Positions 16,913 to 25,813 of a stretch of DNA of 64,000 bases are shown here, piece by piece. Location of the stretch: contig NZ_QMIM01000020.1 of NCBI RefSeq assembly GCF_003287355.1, positions 1 through 64,000 of the forward strand. The letters are read 5' to 3'. The stretch comes from Halorubrum sp. 48-1-W. Lineage in GTDB: Archaea > Halobacteriota > Halobacteria > Halobacteriales > Haloferacaceae. The notes beneath the pieces were generated by a model, which worked only from the letters and a program-made list of their open reading frames with translations, had not been told where the DNA came from and did not search any database. The stretch's first letter is position 1. The number at the start of each line of letters is the position of its first letter. A program made the translations under genes and the position numbers.

Positions 16913-18576
16913 TCGTCGTCGGTTCCGGCGTTCCCGTCGTCGGTTCCGGCGTTCCCGTCGTCGACGCCCGCTCGTTCCTCGAGCCGCTCCATCACTCGGT
17001 CGGGGTCCGCGTAGTACTCGTTGACGAGCGCCGTGAACTGCCGATACCCGTTCACACCGAGCTGGGAGAGCAGTTCGAGGAACCGCTCTCGGCGATCGAT
17101 CTCCCGGAGCAGTTCGGAGCGGGTCCAGCCGCGCTCGGTCTGTATCTCCTCGAGGAGGATGGAGTCGTTGCGCCGGAAGTCGTCGGTTTCCGTCCGCCAC
17201 TCGAACGCGGAGGAGTAGTCGAGTTCGCCGGTCCGCTGGTCGATCCCACCGATCTCGCCGATCGTCTTCGCCCGCCGCACCCGCTGGTCGTCCGACCGCG
17301 TCATCGTCTGGATCGAGAGCATGTCGAGCGACTGTACCATCGCGCGCGGGACGTTGATCGGCTCGTTCTCGAGCCGGTTGATCACGGTCTCGATCGAGTC
17401 GGCGTGCATCGTCGAGAACGTGGTGTGGCCCGTGTTCATCGCCTGGAACAGCGTGATGGCCTCCTCGCCGCGAACCTCGCCGACGACGATGTACTCCGGG
17501 CGGTGTCGGAGCGCCGACCGTAGCAGGTCGTACATGTCGATGTCGGCCCCCTCGTAGCGCCGCTCGCGGGTGATAGAGGAGAGCCAGTTGTCGTGGTACA
17601 AGGAGAGTTCGCGGGTGTCCTCGATCGAGAGCACCTTCGCGCGCGGCGGGATGAACATCGAGACCGCGTTCATCGAGGTGGTCTTCCCCGAGGCGGTCCC
17701 GCCCGCGAAGATGAGGCTCTTGTTGTGCTCGATACAGAGCCAGAAGTACGCCATCTGCTCGATCGAGAAGGTCCCGTACTCGACGAGATCGATCGGGGTG
17801 AACGGCTCCTCGGCGTACTGGCGGATGGTGAACGCCGAGCCGCGCGGCGTCACCTCCTCGCCGAGCGCGAGCTCGGCGCGGGAGCCGTCGGGGAGCGTCG
17901 TCGCCACCATCGGGTCGCCGACGGAGACGTGCCGACCCGAGCGCTGGGCGAGCCGGATGACGTAGTTGTCGAGCTCCGCTTTCGCGAACGAGACGTTCGT
18001 CTCGATGTCGGTGTACTCGTCGTGGTAGACGAAGATCGGGAGGTCGTACCCGTCACAGGAGACGTCCTCGATGTGGCCGTCGTTCAAGAGCGGGTCGACC
18101 TTCCCGTATCCGCGGAAGTCGCGGTAGAGGTAGTACGCGAGCGTGTGGAAGGTGTCCATGCCGGCCTCGACGCCGTACCCCGCGAGCAGCGACTCCAGTT
18201 CCGTCCGGAGCGTCTCCTCGTCGGTGTGTCCGCTTCCCTCTCGGTAGAGGAGGGGATCGCGGATGTCGTCGGCGACGCGGTCGAGGAGGTCCCGCTCGAA
18301 GCCGTCGAGGTCGGGTTCGACGGCGTAGTAGCGGTGTTCGCTCTCGGGTTCGTCGTAGGTGATCACGACGAACGCGTACGGTGCGTTCACCCAGTAGCGG
18401 TCGACCTCGCGTTCGTCCGGCGGCACGGTAAAGGAGGCGAGCGGGCCGTCCTCGCCCGGCCTGAACGGGCGGACTTCGAGCTCCGAGCCGCGGAGCATCT
18501 TCCAGGTGTGCTCGAGGCGTCGTCGGAGCGCCCCGACGGCGCCTTCGACGTCCGCCGTGCGTGTGTCCCCCGCCAT
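16909..18576 (-). CDS. pilB: Type IV pilus/secretion ATPase PilB-like
   Basis: 555-aa secretion ATPase of the archaeal PilB/FlaI group that powers pilus assembly. Visible motifs are Walker A GGTASGKTT (about 294-302), Asp box SIEDTRELSLY, Walker B-like YIVVGEVRGEEA and His box TGHTTFSTMHAD. The N-terminal about 200 residues form the usual substrate/ring-contact domain. The last 17 residues are a tandem repeat (DDGNAGT twice) from a 21-bp DNA duplication. It is first in the pilB-pilC operon; a TATA-like CCTTTTAAT is about 33 nt upstream on the minus strand. Confidence 0.93.
   Translation of the reverse strand: MAGDTRTADVEGAVGALRRRLEHTWKMLRGSELEVRPFRPGEDGPLASFTVPPDEREVDRYWVNAPYAFVVITYDEPESEHRYYAVEPDLDGFERDLLDRVADDIRDPLLYREGSGHTDEETLRTELESLLAGYGVEAGMDTFHTLAYYLYRDFRGYGKVDPLLNDGHIEDVSCDGYDLPIFVYHDEYTDIETNVSFAKAELDNYVIRLAQRSGRHVSVGDPMVATTLPDGSRAELALGEEVTPRGSAFTIRQYAEEPFTPIDLVEYGTFSIEQMAYFWLCIEHNKSLIFAGGTASGKTTSMNAVSMFIPPRAKVLSIEDTRELSLYHDNWLSSITRERRYEGADIDMYDLLRSALRHRPEYIVVGEVRGEEAITLFQAMNTGHTTFSTMHADSIETVINRLENEPINVPRAMVQSLDMLSIQTMTRSDDQRVRRAKTIGEIGGIDQRTGELDYSSAFEWRTETDDFRRNDSILLEEIQTERGWTRSELLREIDRRERFLELLSQLGVNGYRQFTALVNEYYADPDRVMERLEERAGVDDGNAGTDDGNAGTDDE
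16915..16962. repeat. 21-bp in-frame tandem repeat in the pilB 3' end
   Basis: Unit GTCGTCGGTTCCGGCGTTCC plus C at 16915 and 16936, then a partial copy GTCGTC. It encodes the DDGNAGT repeat in the acidic tail of PilB, immediately before the pilC start. Confidence 0.85.
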
Positions 18577-18608
18577 CGGTCGTCGTACCGGTGTACATGC
18601 GTCCCGGT

Positions 18609-18617
18609 ATTAAAAGG
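18609..18617 (-). promoter_or_regulatory. TATA box of pilB-pilC
   Basis: CCTTTTAAT on the minus strand, 33-41 nt before the pilB ATG. It is the only AT-rich stretch in the interval. Confidence 0.45.
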
Positions 18618-18791
18618 ACCACGTCGCGTCCCACCCGCGCGTTCGCGACACGCCGAACAGCCGACGGGACGTCGGGACCGCCCGGCGCCCACCCCGATCC
18701 GACCCGTCCCCGTGCTCCCCGTCGACGCGTCCCGCACGGTGACGGGGCCCGTTACGTTCATACGGGCGGACCGCTAAGTAGCGAACAGGCA

Positions 18792-19259
18792 ATGCGGCGT
18801 GACTACTTCGAATTGACCGTCGAGGGCGTCGGGGACGACGCCGGCGAGCCGACGACCCCGCTGGTCCGTATCGATTTCCACGGACCGGAGGGGCTGTTGC
18901 GGGACCGGCTCTCGGACGCGGACGGCGACCTGCTCTCCGCGGGCGAGGTCGACGTGGCCTTCCGGCTCCGCGAGCCCCTCGAGAGCGGCACCGCCGAGGG
19001 GGTCGTCGGCGTGACGAACCGGATCACGGGCGATTTCGTCCTCGAACTGAACGAGACCGCCGACGACGTCCTTCCGTTCATCCGCGCCGCCCGCGAGTCC
19101 GTCGATGCCGCCGACGGCGACGACGCCCGCTACCGCGTCGAGATCGACCTCGACGGCGAGCGGCTCGTGAGCTACGACAAGGAGACGTTCCTCGTCTACG
19201 ACCACGAGGGGAACCTCCTCCGGAGCGAGAGCCTGATCCCCTCGGGCGTCGAGCTGTAG
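18792..19259 (+). CDS. DUF5793-like conserved haloarchaeal protein
   Basis: 155-aa acidic cytosolic protein that starts MRRDYFELTVEGV and ends LLRSESLIPSGVEL. The internal pattern RIDFHGPEGLL, VTNRITGDFVLELNE and FIRAARES matches, from memory, the DUF5793 family found only in haloarchaea. No catalytic or DNA-binding motif is visible. It is divergent from pilB and convergent with the SAM-hydrolase gene. Function unknown. Confidence 0.75.
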   Translation: MRRDYFELTVEGVGDDAGEPTTPLVRIDFHGPEGLLRDRLSDADGDLLSAGEVDVAFRLREPLESGTAEGVVGVTNRITGDFVLELNETADDVLPFIRAARESVDAADGDDARYRVEIDLDGERLVSYDKETFLVYDHEGNLLRSESLIPSGVEL

Positions 19260-19343
19260 TCGACGGTCCCGTTTCCCGTCCGCCTCCCCGTCGACCGTTC
19301 CGTCCTCCCGCCGATCTCGTGCCTCGTCCACCGTTCCCGTCGA

Positions 19344-20219
19344 TCACCCGAACCGGAACTCGACTCGCTGCCCCGGCGAGAGTCCGAACGCGTCGGCACC
19401 GCGCCCGTCGTTCACGTCGCACTCGGCGTAGCCGTGGCTCCCCGTCGTGACGAGTGGGTCGCCCGCGGGCACGTCCGCGAACGTTTCCCCGACCGGCACC
19501 GACTCGCCGTTCACGCGCACGCGGTCGCGACCGCGCACGTACTCGCCCGGAACGGTGGTGATGACGTTTCCGAAGTCGTCGACGACGACCACCTCGCCCT
19601 CGACGGCGACGGGTGCCGATCCCCCGTCGACGTCCCGGACCGTCGGCTCCGGGAGCCGGGCGTCGGCGTAGTCGTCGACCCGGGTCAGCCAGGCGAGGTC
19701 CTGGAGGGCCTCGCTGACCTCACGAGTCCCCCCGGTCGTCCCCTCCACGACCGAGGCCGCGATCGCCTCCCGAACGTCGGCAGCGGCGGGGGCGAACACG
19801 TCGCGCCCGTGGAACGTCGAACTCGCCGGGTCGAAGCCGTCGATCCGGTAGACGTCGACGTCGTCGCCTCCCCTGCCAGTAGCCCGACGCGTTTCCTCGC
19901 CCGCCAGCGCCCGTGCCGGCGGCAACGCGAGCCCGTTGTCGGGCGCGACGACGACGTGTGCCCCCGCGCGGACGGCGAGCGCGGCGCGGTCGGTGCCGAC
20001 GCCAGGGTCGACGACGGCACAGTGGACCGCCGGCGGGAACTCCGGGAGCACGAACCGGAGCCAAAAGGCGGCCGCTCGCGGGTCGCCTCGCGGGAGGTCG
20101 TGACTCACGTCGATCACCTCCGCGTCGGTCCGGCGCCGGATCACCCCTCTCATCGCCGCCGGATACGGCGAGCCGAAGTCGGAGGCGAGCGTGACGGGAA
20201 ACGGGGCGGTCCGAGTCAC
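19344..20219 (-). CDS. S-adenosyl-L-methionine hydroxide adenosyltransferase family protein
   Basis: 291-aa DUF62 enzyme, expected to split SAM to adenosine and methionine. Motifs include TLASDFGSPYPAAMRGVI at the N-terminus, SHDLPRGDPRAAAFWL, VVDPGVGTDRAALAV, APDNGLA, TFHGRDVFAPAAA and DDFGNVITTVP. The start is GTG at 20219, which overlaps the nadM stop (GTGA), so it is translationally coupled to nadM. Coupling of NAD synthesis with SAM turnover is a recurrent haloarchaeal gene arrangement, but the metabolic reason is not obvious. Confidence 0.9.
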   Translation of the reverse strand: MTRTAPFPVTLASDFGSPYPAAMRGVIRRRTDAEVIDVSHDLPRGDPRAAAFWLRFVLPEFPPAVHCAVVDPGVGTDRAALAVRAGAHVVVAPDNGLALPPARALAGEETRRATGRGGDDVDVYRIDGFDPASSTFHGRDVFAPAAADVREAIAASVVEGTTGGTREVSEALQDLAWLTRVDDYADARLPEPTVRDVDGGSAPVAVEGEVVVVDDFGNVITTVPGEYVRGRDRVRVNGESVPVGETFADVPAGDPLVTTGSHGYAECDVNDGRGADAFGLSPGQRVEFRFG

Positions 20220-20734
20220 TCGCCACCCGTCGCGTCGGTCTCGGCGATCCGGCGGATCCGCTCGACGCCGTCGACCTCCTCGATGACGTCGACGACGGCC
20301 TCCGGGACGAGTTCGACCCAGTCGTGGCCGCGGATCATGCGCTCGCGGAGCTCCGCTCCCTCGAGGACCTCCCGCCGGAACATCGGCGAGCCCCTCACCT
20401 CGACGCCGGCCTCCTCGAAGAGCCGGACGACGAGCGGGTTGTTCGAGTACGCCACGTCGAACCGCGGGGTCATGCTCCGGACGTGGCTCACCCAGACGGA
20501 GTTGCGGTCGAGGTCTTCGATGGGGACGACGTAGGTGGTGACGTCGAGGTCCTCGACCGCCTTCGTCACCATCATCACGCGCTCTCCCGCGGTGAACGGG
20601 TTGCGGGTCGTGTGCGAGTCGCCGGCGGAACCGATCCCCAACACCAGCTCGTCGACCTCCCCGGCGATCTCCTCGATCATGTGTCGGTGGCCGTCGTGGA
20701 ACGGCTGGTACCGACCGATGTAAAAACCCCGCAT
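20216..20734 (-). CDS. nadM: Nicotinamide-nucleotide adenylyltransferase
   Basis: 172-aa archaeal NMN adenylyltransferase that makes NAD from NMN and ATP. The nucleotidyltransferase signature FYIGRYQPFHDGHRHMIEEI lies at residues 4-23 with HDGH catalytic residues, then GIGSAGDSHTTRNPFTAGER (the ISTMTxR equivalent). Length is normal. A TTTATAAA box 24 nt upstream shows a leaderless promoter, and the downstream SAM-hydroxide adenosyltransferase is coupled by a GTGA overlap. Confidence 0.96.
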   Translation of the reverse strand: MRGFYIGRYQPFHDGHRHMIEEIAGEVDELVLGIGSAGDSHTTRNPFTAGERVMMVTKAVEDLDVTTYVVPIEDLDRNSVWVSHVRSMTPRFDVAYSNNPLVVRLFEEAGVEVRGSPMFRREVLEGAELRERMIRGHDWVELVPEAVVDVIEEVDGVERIRRIAETDATGGE

Positions 20735-20757
20735 GGATACACGGTGCGACGGCCGGA

Positions 20758-20765
20758 TTTATAAA
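20758..20765 (-). promoter_or_regulatory. TATA box of nadM
   Basis: TTTATAAA, symmetrical, 24-31 nt before the nadM ATG at 20734. Strong match to the haloarchaeal TATA consensus. Confidence 0.65.
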
Positions 20766-20852
20766 CCTCCTGGGACCCGGACGCCGACGCATACGGGCGT
20801 TATCTGCCGATATCTGGGGTCTAACGCGTTGGGACGCGATAGTCGCGGGGAG

Positions 20853-20862
20853 AAAGTATATC
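20853..20862 (+). promoter_or_regulatory. TATA box of lonB
   Basis: AAAGTATATC, about 41-50 nt before the ATG at 20903. The spacing implies a short 5' leader. Confidence 0.45.
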
Positions 20863-20902
20863 AGTAGCCGACCCTTCCGACCTGATAACGGATATCGATT
20901 CT

Positions 20903-23251
20903 ATGAGCAACGAGAAGGATACGAACGATCCGCCGGAGGAGGACGCCACGCCCCCGGACGACCCCGCGTCGGACGGCGAGGACGGGACCGTCCGGAGTCC
21001 GTCCGGGAACGGCGAGGACACCCCCGACGAGGAGCGTCGGGACCGCTCCGGCGACGAGGCGGACCACACGGGACCGGATCCGATCGACGACGGGTTCCGC
21101 GAGCCCGAAGTCGCGCCGGTCGAAGGGGACGACCCGGTCGGCGAGAACCAACCCGAATCCGTCGACGACGGCCTCGAGGGAGATAACCGCGACGACCTCG
21201 AGAACGGTGACCACGGCGACCTCGGGAACGGTGACCACGGCGACCTCGGGAACGGTGACCACGGCGACGGGAGGAACGAGATCGACTCCGACGACGGCGG
21301 GATCGACGACCTCGGGAGTACCGTCGAGGTCGAGGGCGCGGAGATCGAGGAGGACCCCGACGAGGACGACCTGCTCGGGGGGCTCAAGATCGACACGACC
21401 TCCGAGATCTCCATCCCCGACCGCCTCGTCGACCAGGTGATCGGCCAGGAGCACGCCCGCGACGTGATCATCAAGGCGGCCAAACAGCGCCGTCACGTGA
21501 TGATGATCGGCTCGCCCGGGACCGGGAAGTCGATGCTCGCGAAGGCCATGTCCGAACTGCTCCCCAAAGAGGAGCTTCAGGACGTCCTGGTGTATCACAA
21601 CCCCGACGACGGCAACAAGCCGAAGGTCCGGACCGTCCCGGCCGGGAAGGGCGAACAGATCGTCGACGCCCACAAGGAGGAGGCGCGCAAGCGCAACCAG
21701 ATGCGCTCGTTGCTGATGTGGATCATCATCGCCGTCGTGTTGGGCTACGCGCTCATCATCGTCGGGCAGATCCTCGTCGGCATCATCGCCGCCGGGGTCG
21801 TCTACCTCGTCTTCCGCTACCTCAACCGCGGCTCGGACGCGATGATCCCGAACCTGCTCGTGAACAACGCGGACACGAAGTCCGCGCCGTTCCGCGACTC
21901 GACCGGCGCTCACGCCGGCGCGCTCCTCGGCGACGTCCGGCACGACCCGTTCCAGTCCGGCGGGATGGAGACGCCGAGTCACGACCGCGTCGAGGCCGGC
22001 GCGATCCACAAGGCCAACAAGGGCGTGCTGTTCATCGACGAGATCAACACGCTCGACATCCGTAGCCAGCAACACCTCATGACGGCGATCCAGGAGGGCG
22101 AGTTCTCCATCACGGGGCAGTCCGAGCGCTCCTCGGGCGCGATGGTCCAGACCGAGCCCGTCCCGACGGACTTCGTCATGATCGCGGCGGGGAACCTCGA
22201 CGCGATGGAGAACATGCACCCGGCGCTCCGCTCGCGGATCAAGGGGTACGGCTACGAGGTGTACATGGAGGACACCATCGATGACACCCCGGAGATGCGC
22301 CGACAGTACGTGCGCTTCATCGCCCAGGAGGTCGCGAAGGACGGCCGCCTGCCGGAGTTCACCGCGGAGGCGATAGAGGAGGTCATCCTCGAGGCCAAGC
22401 GGCGCTCCGGCCGGAAGGGCCACCTGACGCTTCACTTCCGGAACCTCGGCGGGCTCGTGCGGGTCGCCGGCGACATCGCCCGCGGCGAGGACGCCGACTT
22501 CACCACCCGCGAGCACGTGTTACAGGCGAAGGGTCGCTCGCGCTCCATCGAACAGCAGCTCGCCGACGACTTCATCGAGCGCCGGAAGGACTACGAGCTC
22601 CAGGTCTCGGACGGCTACGTCGTCGGCCGCGTCAACGGCCTCGCCGTGATGGGCGAAGACTCCGGGATCATGCTCCCGGTGATGGCCGAGGTCGCCCCCT
22701 CGCAGGGGCCGGGCGAGGTCATCGCCACGGGCCAGCTGAAGGAGATGGCCCAGGAGTCGGTCTCGAACGTCTCGGCGATCATCAAGAAGTTCTCCGACGA
22801 GAACATCTCGGAGATGGACATCCACATCCAGTTCGTCCAGGCGGGCCAGCAGGGCGTCGACGGCGACTCCGCGTCGATCACGGTCGCGACCGCCGTGATC
22901 AGCGCGCTGGAGAACGTCGGCGTCGACCAGAGCCTCGCGATGACCGGCTCGCTTTCGGTCCGCGGCGACGTGCTCCCCGTCGGCGGCGTCACCCACAAGA
23001 TCGAGGCGGCCGCGAAGGCCGGCTGTACCCGGGTGATCATCCCGCAGGCGAACGAGCAGGACGTGATGATAGAAGAGGAGTACGAGGAGATGATCGAGGT
23101 CATCCCGGTGAGCCACATCAGCGAGGTGCTCGACATCGCGCTCGAGGGCGAAGCCGAGAAGGACTCGCTCGTCTCGCGGCTCAAGTCGATCACCGGCTCG
23201 GCGCTCAAAGACCAGGGCGTCTCCGGACCCTCCAGTCCGAGCCCCCAGTAG
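20903..23251 (+). CDS. lonB: Membrane-anchored ATP-dependent protease LonB
   Basis: 782-aa archaeal LonB. An unusually long acidic N-terminal tail (about 1-155) precedes the AAA+ module with Walker A GSPGTGKS at 203-210 and Walker B VLFIDEINTL. Two membrane helices (about 269-285 and 288-304) are inserted between the Walker motifs, as in all LonB. The protease domain has the Ser656-Lys699 dyad (GDSASIT and THKIEAA), 43 residues apart as in Lon. The tail contains three repeats of NGDHGDLG encoded by a 24-bp DNA repeat. It degrades damaged and regulatory membrane proteins, and in haloarchaea is essential and controls membrane lipid enzymes. Confidence 0.96.
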   Translation: MSNEKDTNDPPEEDATPPDDPASDGEDGTVRSPSGNGEDTPDEERRDRSGDEADHTGPDPIDDGFREPEVAPVEGDDPVGENQPESVDDGLEGDNRDDLENGDHGDLGNGDHGDLGNGDHGDGRNEIDSDDGGIDDLGSTVEVEGAEIEEDPDEDDLLGGLKIDTTSEISIPDRLVDQVIGQEHARDVIIKAAKQRRHVMMIGSPGTGKSMLAKAMSELLPKEELQDVLVYHNPDDGNKPKVRTVPAGKGEQIVDAHKEEARKRNQMRSLLMWIIIAVVLGYALIIVGQILVGIIAAGVVYLVFRYLNRGSDAMIPNLLVNNADTKSAPFRDSTGAHAGALLGDVRHDPFQSGGMETPSHDRVEAGAIHKANKGVLFIDEINTLDIRSQQHLMTAIQEGEFSITGQSERSSGAMVQTEPVPTDFVMIAAGNLDAMENMHPALRSRIKGYGYEVYMEDTIDDTPEMRRQYVRFIAQEVAKDGRLPEFTAEAIEEVILEAKRRSGRKGHLTLHFRNLGGLVRVAGDIARGEDADFTTREHVLQAKGRSRSIEQQLADDFIERRKDYELQVSDGYVVGRVNGLAVMGEDSGIMLPVMAEVAPSQGPGEVIATGQLKEMAQESVSNVSAIIKKFSDENISEMDIHIQFVQAGQQGVDGDSASITVATAVISALENVGVDQSLAMTGSLSVRGDVLPVGGVTHKIEAAAKAGCTRVIIPQANEQDVMIEEEYEEMIEVIPVSHISEVLDIALEGEAEKDSLVSRLKSITGSALKDQGVSGPSSPSPQ
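21203..21268. repeat. 24-bp in-frame tandem repeat in lonB
   Basis: Copies begin at 21203 and 21227, with an 18-bp partial copy at 21251; unit AACGGTGACCACGGCGACCT plus CGGG. It encodes the NGDHGDLG repeats in the acidic N-terminal extension. Confidence 0.9.
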
Positions 23252-23280
23252 CCGGGTCGCGGTCGGCGGGTCGGCGTCCC

Positions 23281-23331
23281 GGTCGGTCCGCCGTGGGCTT
23301 CGGTCGGTCCGCCGTCGGTTGCGGTCGGTCC
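23281..23331. repeat. 21-bp tandem repeat downstream of lonB
   Basis: Two near-identical copies (GGTCGGTCCGCCGTGGGCTT plus C, and a variant with CGG/TGC changes) and a 9-bp partial copy. It lies between lonB and the CBS-ParB gene and ends just before the TATA-like TTTTTGTAC at 23338-23346. Confidence 0.75.
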
Positions 23332-23368
23332 CACCCCTTTTTGTACGGTCGAGGTCGTACGGAGCCGT

Positions 23369-24151
23369 ATGTCCGGAAAGCCGACGGTCGGCGAGTACAT
23401 GACCCGCGACGTCGAGACCGTCAGTCCAGACGACACGGTCTCGGCGGTGGCGAAGCGAATGGTCGAATCCACCGGCCACAAGGGCTTCCCCGTCACGCAG
23501 GGCAGAACCGTCGAGGGGTTCGTCTCCGCGGGGGACCTCCTCCTCGCCGACGAGGACGCGCCCGTGTTCACGGTGATGTCCGAGGACCTGATCGTCGCAC
23601 ATCCCGAGATGAAAGTCACCGACGCTGCCCGGGTGATCCTCCGATCCGGGATCCAGAAGCTCCCGGTCGTCGACGACGCCGACAACCTCGTCGGGATCAT
23701 CTCGAACGCGGACGTCGTCCGCTCGCAGATCGAGCGGGCGACCCCCGGGAAAGTCGGCAAGCTGATGCGCACGCTCGAGCAGATCCACGGGATCGACCTC
23801 GAGGAGGAGCGCCGCGAAATCTGTCTCGCGGAGCTCACGCCCACGCAGGCGCGCGTGTACGCCGACGAGTTGGAGGGCAGACAGTACGAGCTCGAGCGGG
23901 GGCTCGCGGAGCCGCTCGTCGTCATCGACAACGGCGGCGTCCTCCACCTCGCGGACGGCCACCACCGCGTGATGGCCGCCCACGAGATGGGGATCGAGTC
24001 GATGGACGCCTACGTGATCGTCACGAAGAGTCCGGTGGAGCTCGGGATGGCCAAGACCGCGAAGAAGGAGGGGTTGGAGTCGATACGCGACATCGAGGTG
24101 GTGGACTACGCGCGCCACCCGCTCGTCGAGACGACGAAGCGGCTCCAGTGA
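23369..24151 (+). CDS. CBS domain pair fused to a ParB-like domain
   Basis: 260-aa protein. Two CBS motifs (about residues 7-60 and 68-125: VGEYMTRDVETVSPDDTV and VMSEDLIVAHPEMKV) form a nucleotide-sensing module. The C-terminal half (about 145-250) is ParB/sulfiredoxin-like: LAELTPTQARVYADELEG, PLVVIDNGGVLHLADGHHRV (GxHR box) and VTKSPVELGM. Such CBS-ParB proteins are widespread in archaea; the ParB part may act as a nuclease, CTPase or kinase-like domain. Function is not established here. A TATA-like TTTTTGTAC is about 25 nt upstream. Confidence 0.85.
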   Translation: MSGKPTVGEYMTRDVETVSPDDTVSAVAKRMVESTGHKGFPVTQGRTVEGFVSAGDLLLADEDAPVFTVMSEDLIVAHPEMKVTDAARVILRSGIQKLPVVDDADNLVGIISNADVVRSQIERATPGKVGKLMRTLEQIHGIDLEEERREICLAELTPTQARVYADELEGRQYELERGLAEPLVVIDNGGVLHLADGHHRVMAAHEMGIESMDAYVIVTKSPVELGMAKTAKKEGLESIRDIEVVDYARHPLVETTKRLQ

Positions 24152-24194
24152 CCTCTGCCGGGAGCTTTTTCGACCCCGGCGACGACTCGAAGCC

Positions 24195-25391
24195 ATGTCC
24201 GAGTATTCCGTCCGTGCGGAGTGGGAACGGCTCTCGGCGGTCAGGGTACATACGCCCGGCCTCGAGCTGTGGTCCGGGAGCCTCGCGCCCGAGGCGAACC
24301 TGTTCGAGGACCACGTTCCGCCAGAACAGGCACGACGCGAACACCAACAGCTCGTCGACACGCTGGCGTCGACGCACGTCGAGGTCCACCACCTCGCCGA
24401 CGACCTCGCAACCGGCGACGCGCTCGACGACCTGACGCGAACCGCCCTCGATAACGGCGGCGTCGACCGGGTCGACGACGTGATCGCGGGGTTCTCGCCG
24501 CGCGAAAAGCTCCAGATCGTGCTCTCGCGGCCCAGCCTCACGCCGGAGACGACGGCTGACGGCGGGACCGACGGGGCAACGATGACGCTCGAGTCACCCA
24601 TCTCCAACGTGTACTTCCAGCGCGACACGACGATCGTCGGGGACCGGGGGCCGATCCTCTGTCACATGTCGAAGCCGATCCGCAGGCGGGAGGTCCCGAT
24701 CGTCAAGCGTGCCTGGGAGTCGATCGGCGCGGATCTCTGCTACGAGATGACCGGCGAACCGCTAGAAGGCGGGGAGTTCATGCCGGCCGGGGAGTTCGCA
24801 CTGCTCGGCGTCTCCGCCGAGGTCGACGGCGAGGAGCACGTCATCCGGACGAGTTACGAGGCCGGCGAGCGGCTCATGCGCGACGGCGCGGTCTCCTACG
24901 ACGAGTTCGGGCTGGTCCGCGCCCCGCTGGAGGCGGACCGGCGGACGCGGGTCGACCGCGGGCTCGGCTCCCGGGTGATGCACCTGCTCGGCTGGTTCAA
25001 CATCGCTGCCGAGGGGCTGGCCGTGCTCGACGCCGACCTGGCCGCGGCGGCCGACGTCGACGTCTACCGCCAGCACGGCGACGTCTACGAACACAGCCAC
25101 ACGACCTCGACGCTGGAGTACGTGCGCGACGAGAAGGGGTTCGACGTGATCGACGTCGCCGACGGCGAGCGATGGCCGACCAACTTCCTCGCGATCGACG
25201 ACGGCACCGTGATCCCGCTCTACGAGCCCGACGAGGAGGGTGAGTACCGGCCCGGGGACAACCCGACCATCGAGACGCTCCGCGACCGCGGCGTGACCGT
25301 GCTCCCCGACGGGGTCGGTATCCCCCGGGCGGCGCTCACGAACGGGGCCGGCGGCCTCCACTGTATGACGACGCCCATCGCGCGCGAGTAG
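24195..25391 (+). CDS. arcA: Arginine deiminase family protein
   Basis: 398-aa amidinotransferase-superfamily protein, expected to convert arginine to citrulline and ammonia. Residues equivalent to ADI catalytic groups are Asp144 (VYFQRDT), Glu191 (LEGGEFM), His263 (VMHLLGWF) and Cys390 (GGLHCMTTP). The Asp that follows His-Leu in typical ADI (HLD) is Leu265 here, which may change activity. Length and overall layout fit ADI. Haloarchaeal arginine fermentation needs arcB, arcC and arcD, but none is adjacent. It follows the CBS-ParB gene by 43 bp. Confidence 0.82.
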   Translation: MSEYSVRAEWERLSAVRVHTPGLELWSGSLAPEANLFEDHVPPEQARREHQQLVDTLASTHVEVHHLADDLATGDALDDLTRTALDNGGVDRVDDVIAGFSPREKLQIVLSRPSLTPETTADGGTDGATMTLESPISNVYFQRDTTIVGDRGPILCHMSKPIRRREVPIVKRAWESIGADLCYEMTGEPLEGGEFMPAGEFALLGVSAEVDGEEHVIRTSYEAGERLMRDGAVSYDEFGLVRAPLEADRRTRVDRGLGSRVMHLLGWFNIAAEGLAVLDADLAAAADVDVYRQHGDVYEHSHTTSTLEYVRDEKGFDVIDVADGERWPTNFLAIDDGTVIPLYEPDEEGEYRPGDNPTIETLRDRGVTVLPDGVGIPRAALTNGAGGLHCMTTPIARE

Positions 25392-25443
25392 CTACGGTCA
25401 CCCGACGAACACCTTTTTGTAAACGAGCCGAGTAGTTCCGGGC

Positions 25444-25683
25444 ATGGGACGAATCAGAACTGCGGTCTCACGGGCGAAGTACGCCGCCGTCGGCGCGGCC
25501 GTCGGGGCCGCGATCGGCGGACTGGTGAACCGGAACGCGGCGAGCACCGGCGGAGCCATCGGCGGGCTCACCGGTGCGACCGTCGGGGAGATCAGGGCCG
25601 GCGATTCCCGCCTCCTCGACGGCGTTCTCCCCGGGGACGACGAGACGGCGGACGACGCGGGATCGGACGGCGACGCCGCCTGA
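25444..25683 (+). CDS. Small glycine-zipper protein, function unknown
   Basis: 79-aa protein. Residues 14-50 form an Ala/Gly-rich segment with GxxxG spacing (AAVGAAVGAAIGGL and GGAIGGLTGATVG), as in glycine-zipper membrane or oligomerising peptides. A basic N-terminus and an acidic tail flank it. The start is supported by TTTTTGTAAAC about 25 nt upstream. No family recognised. Confidence 0.6.
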   Translation: MGRIRTAVSRAKYAAVGAAVGAAIGGLVNRNAASTGGAIGGLTGATVGEIRAGDSRLLDGVLPGDDETADDAGSDGDAA

Positions 25684-25813
25684 ATCGGGCGATCGTCGAC
25701 CCGGTGGGCGGGGACCTCGGAGTGCGCGCTCGGGACGTGGTCCGGAGAGGCGAGACGGTTCCGCGGCCGACACACCGGGATACCTATACGAGTTCGCCCG
25801 CAGTGCTCCGAGT

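Noticed and set aside
16909-18576. Archaellum motor gene pair instead of pilus genes
   Set aside because: No arlF, arlG, arlH or archaellin gene nearby; the protein layout and the double T2SSF domain fit the PilB/PilC type better.
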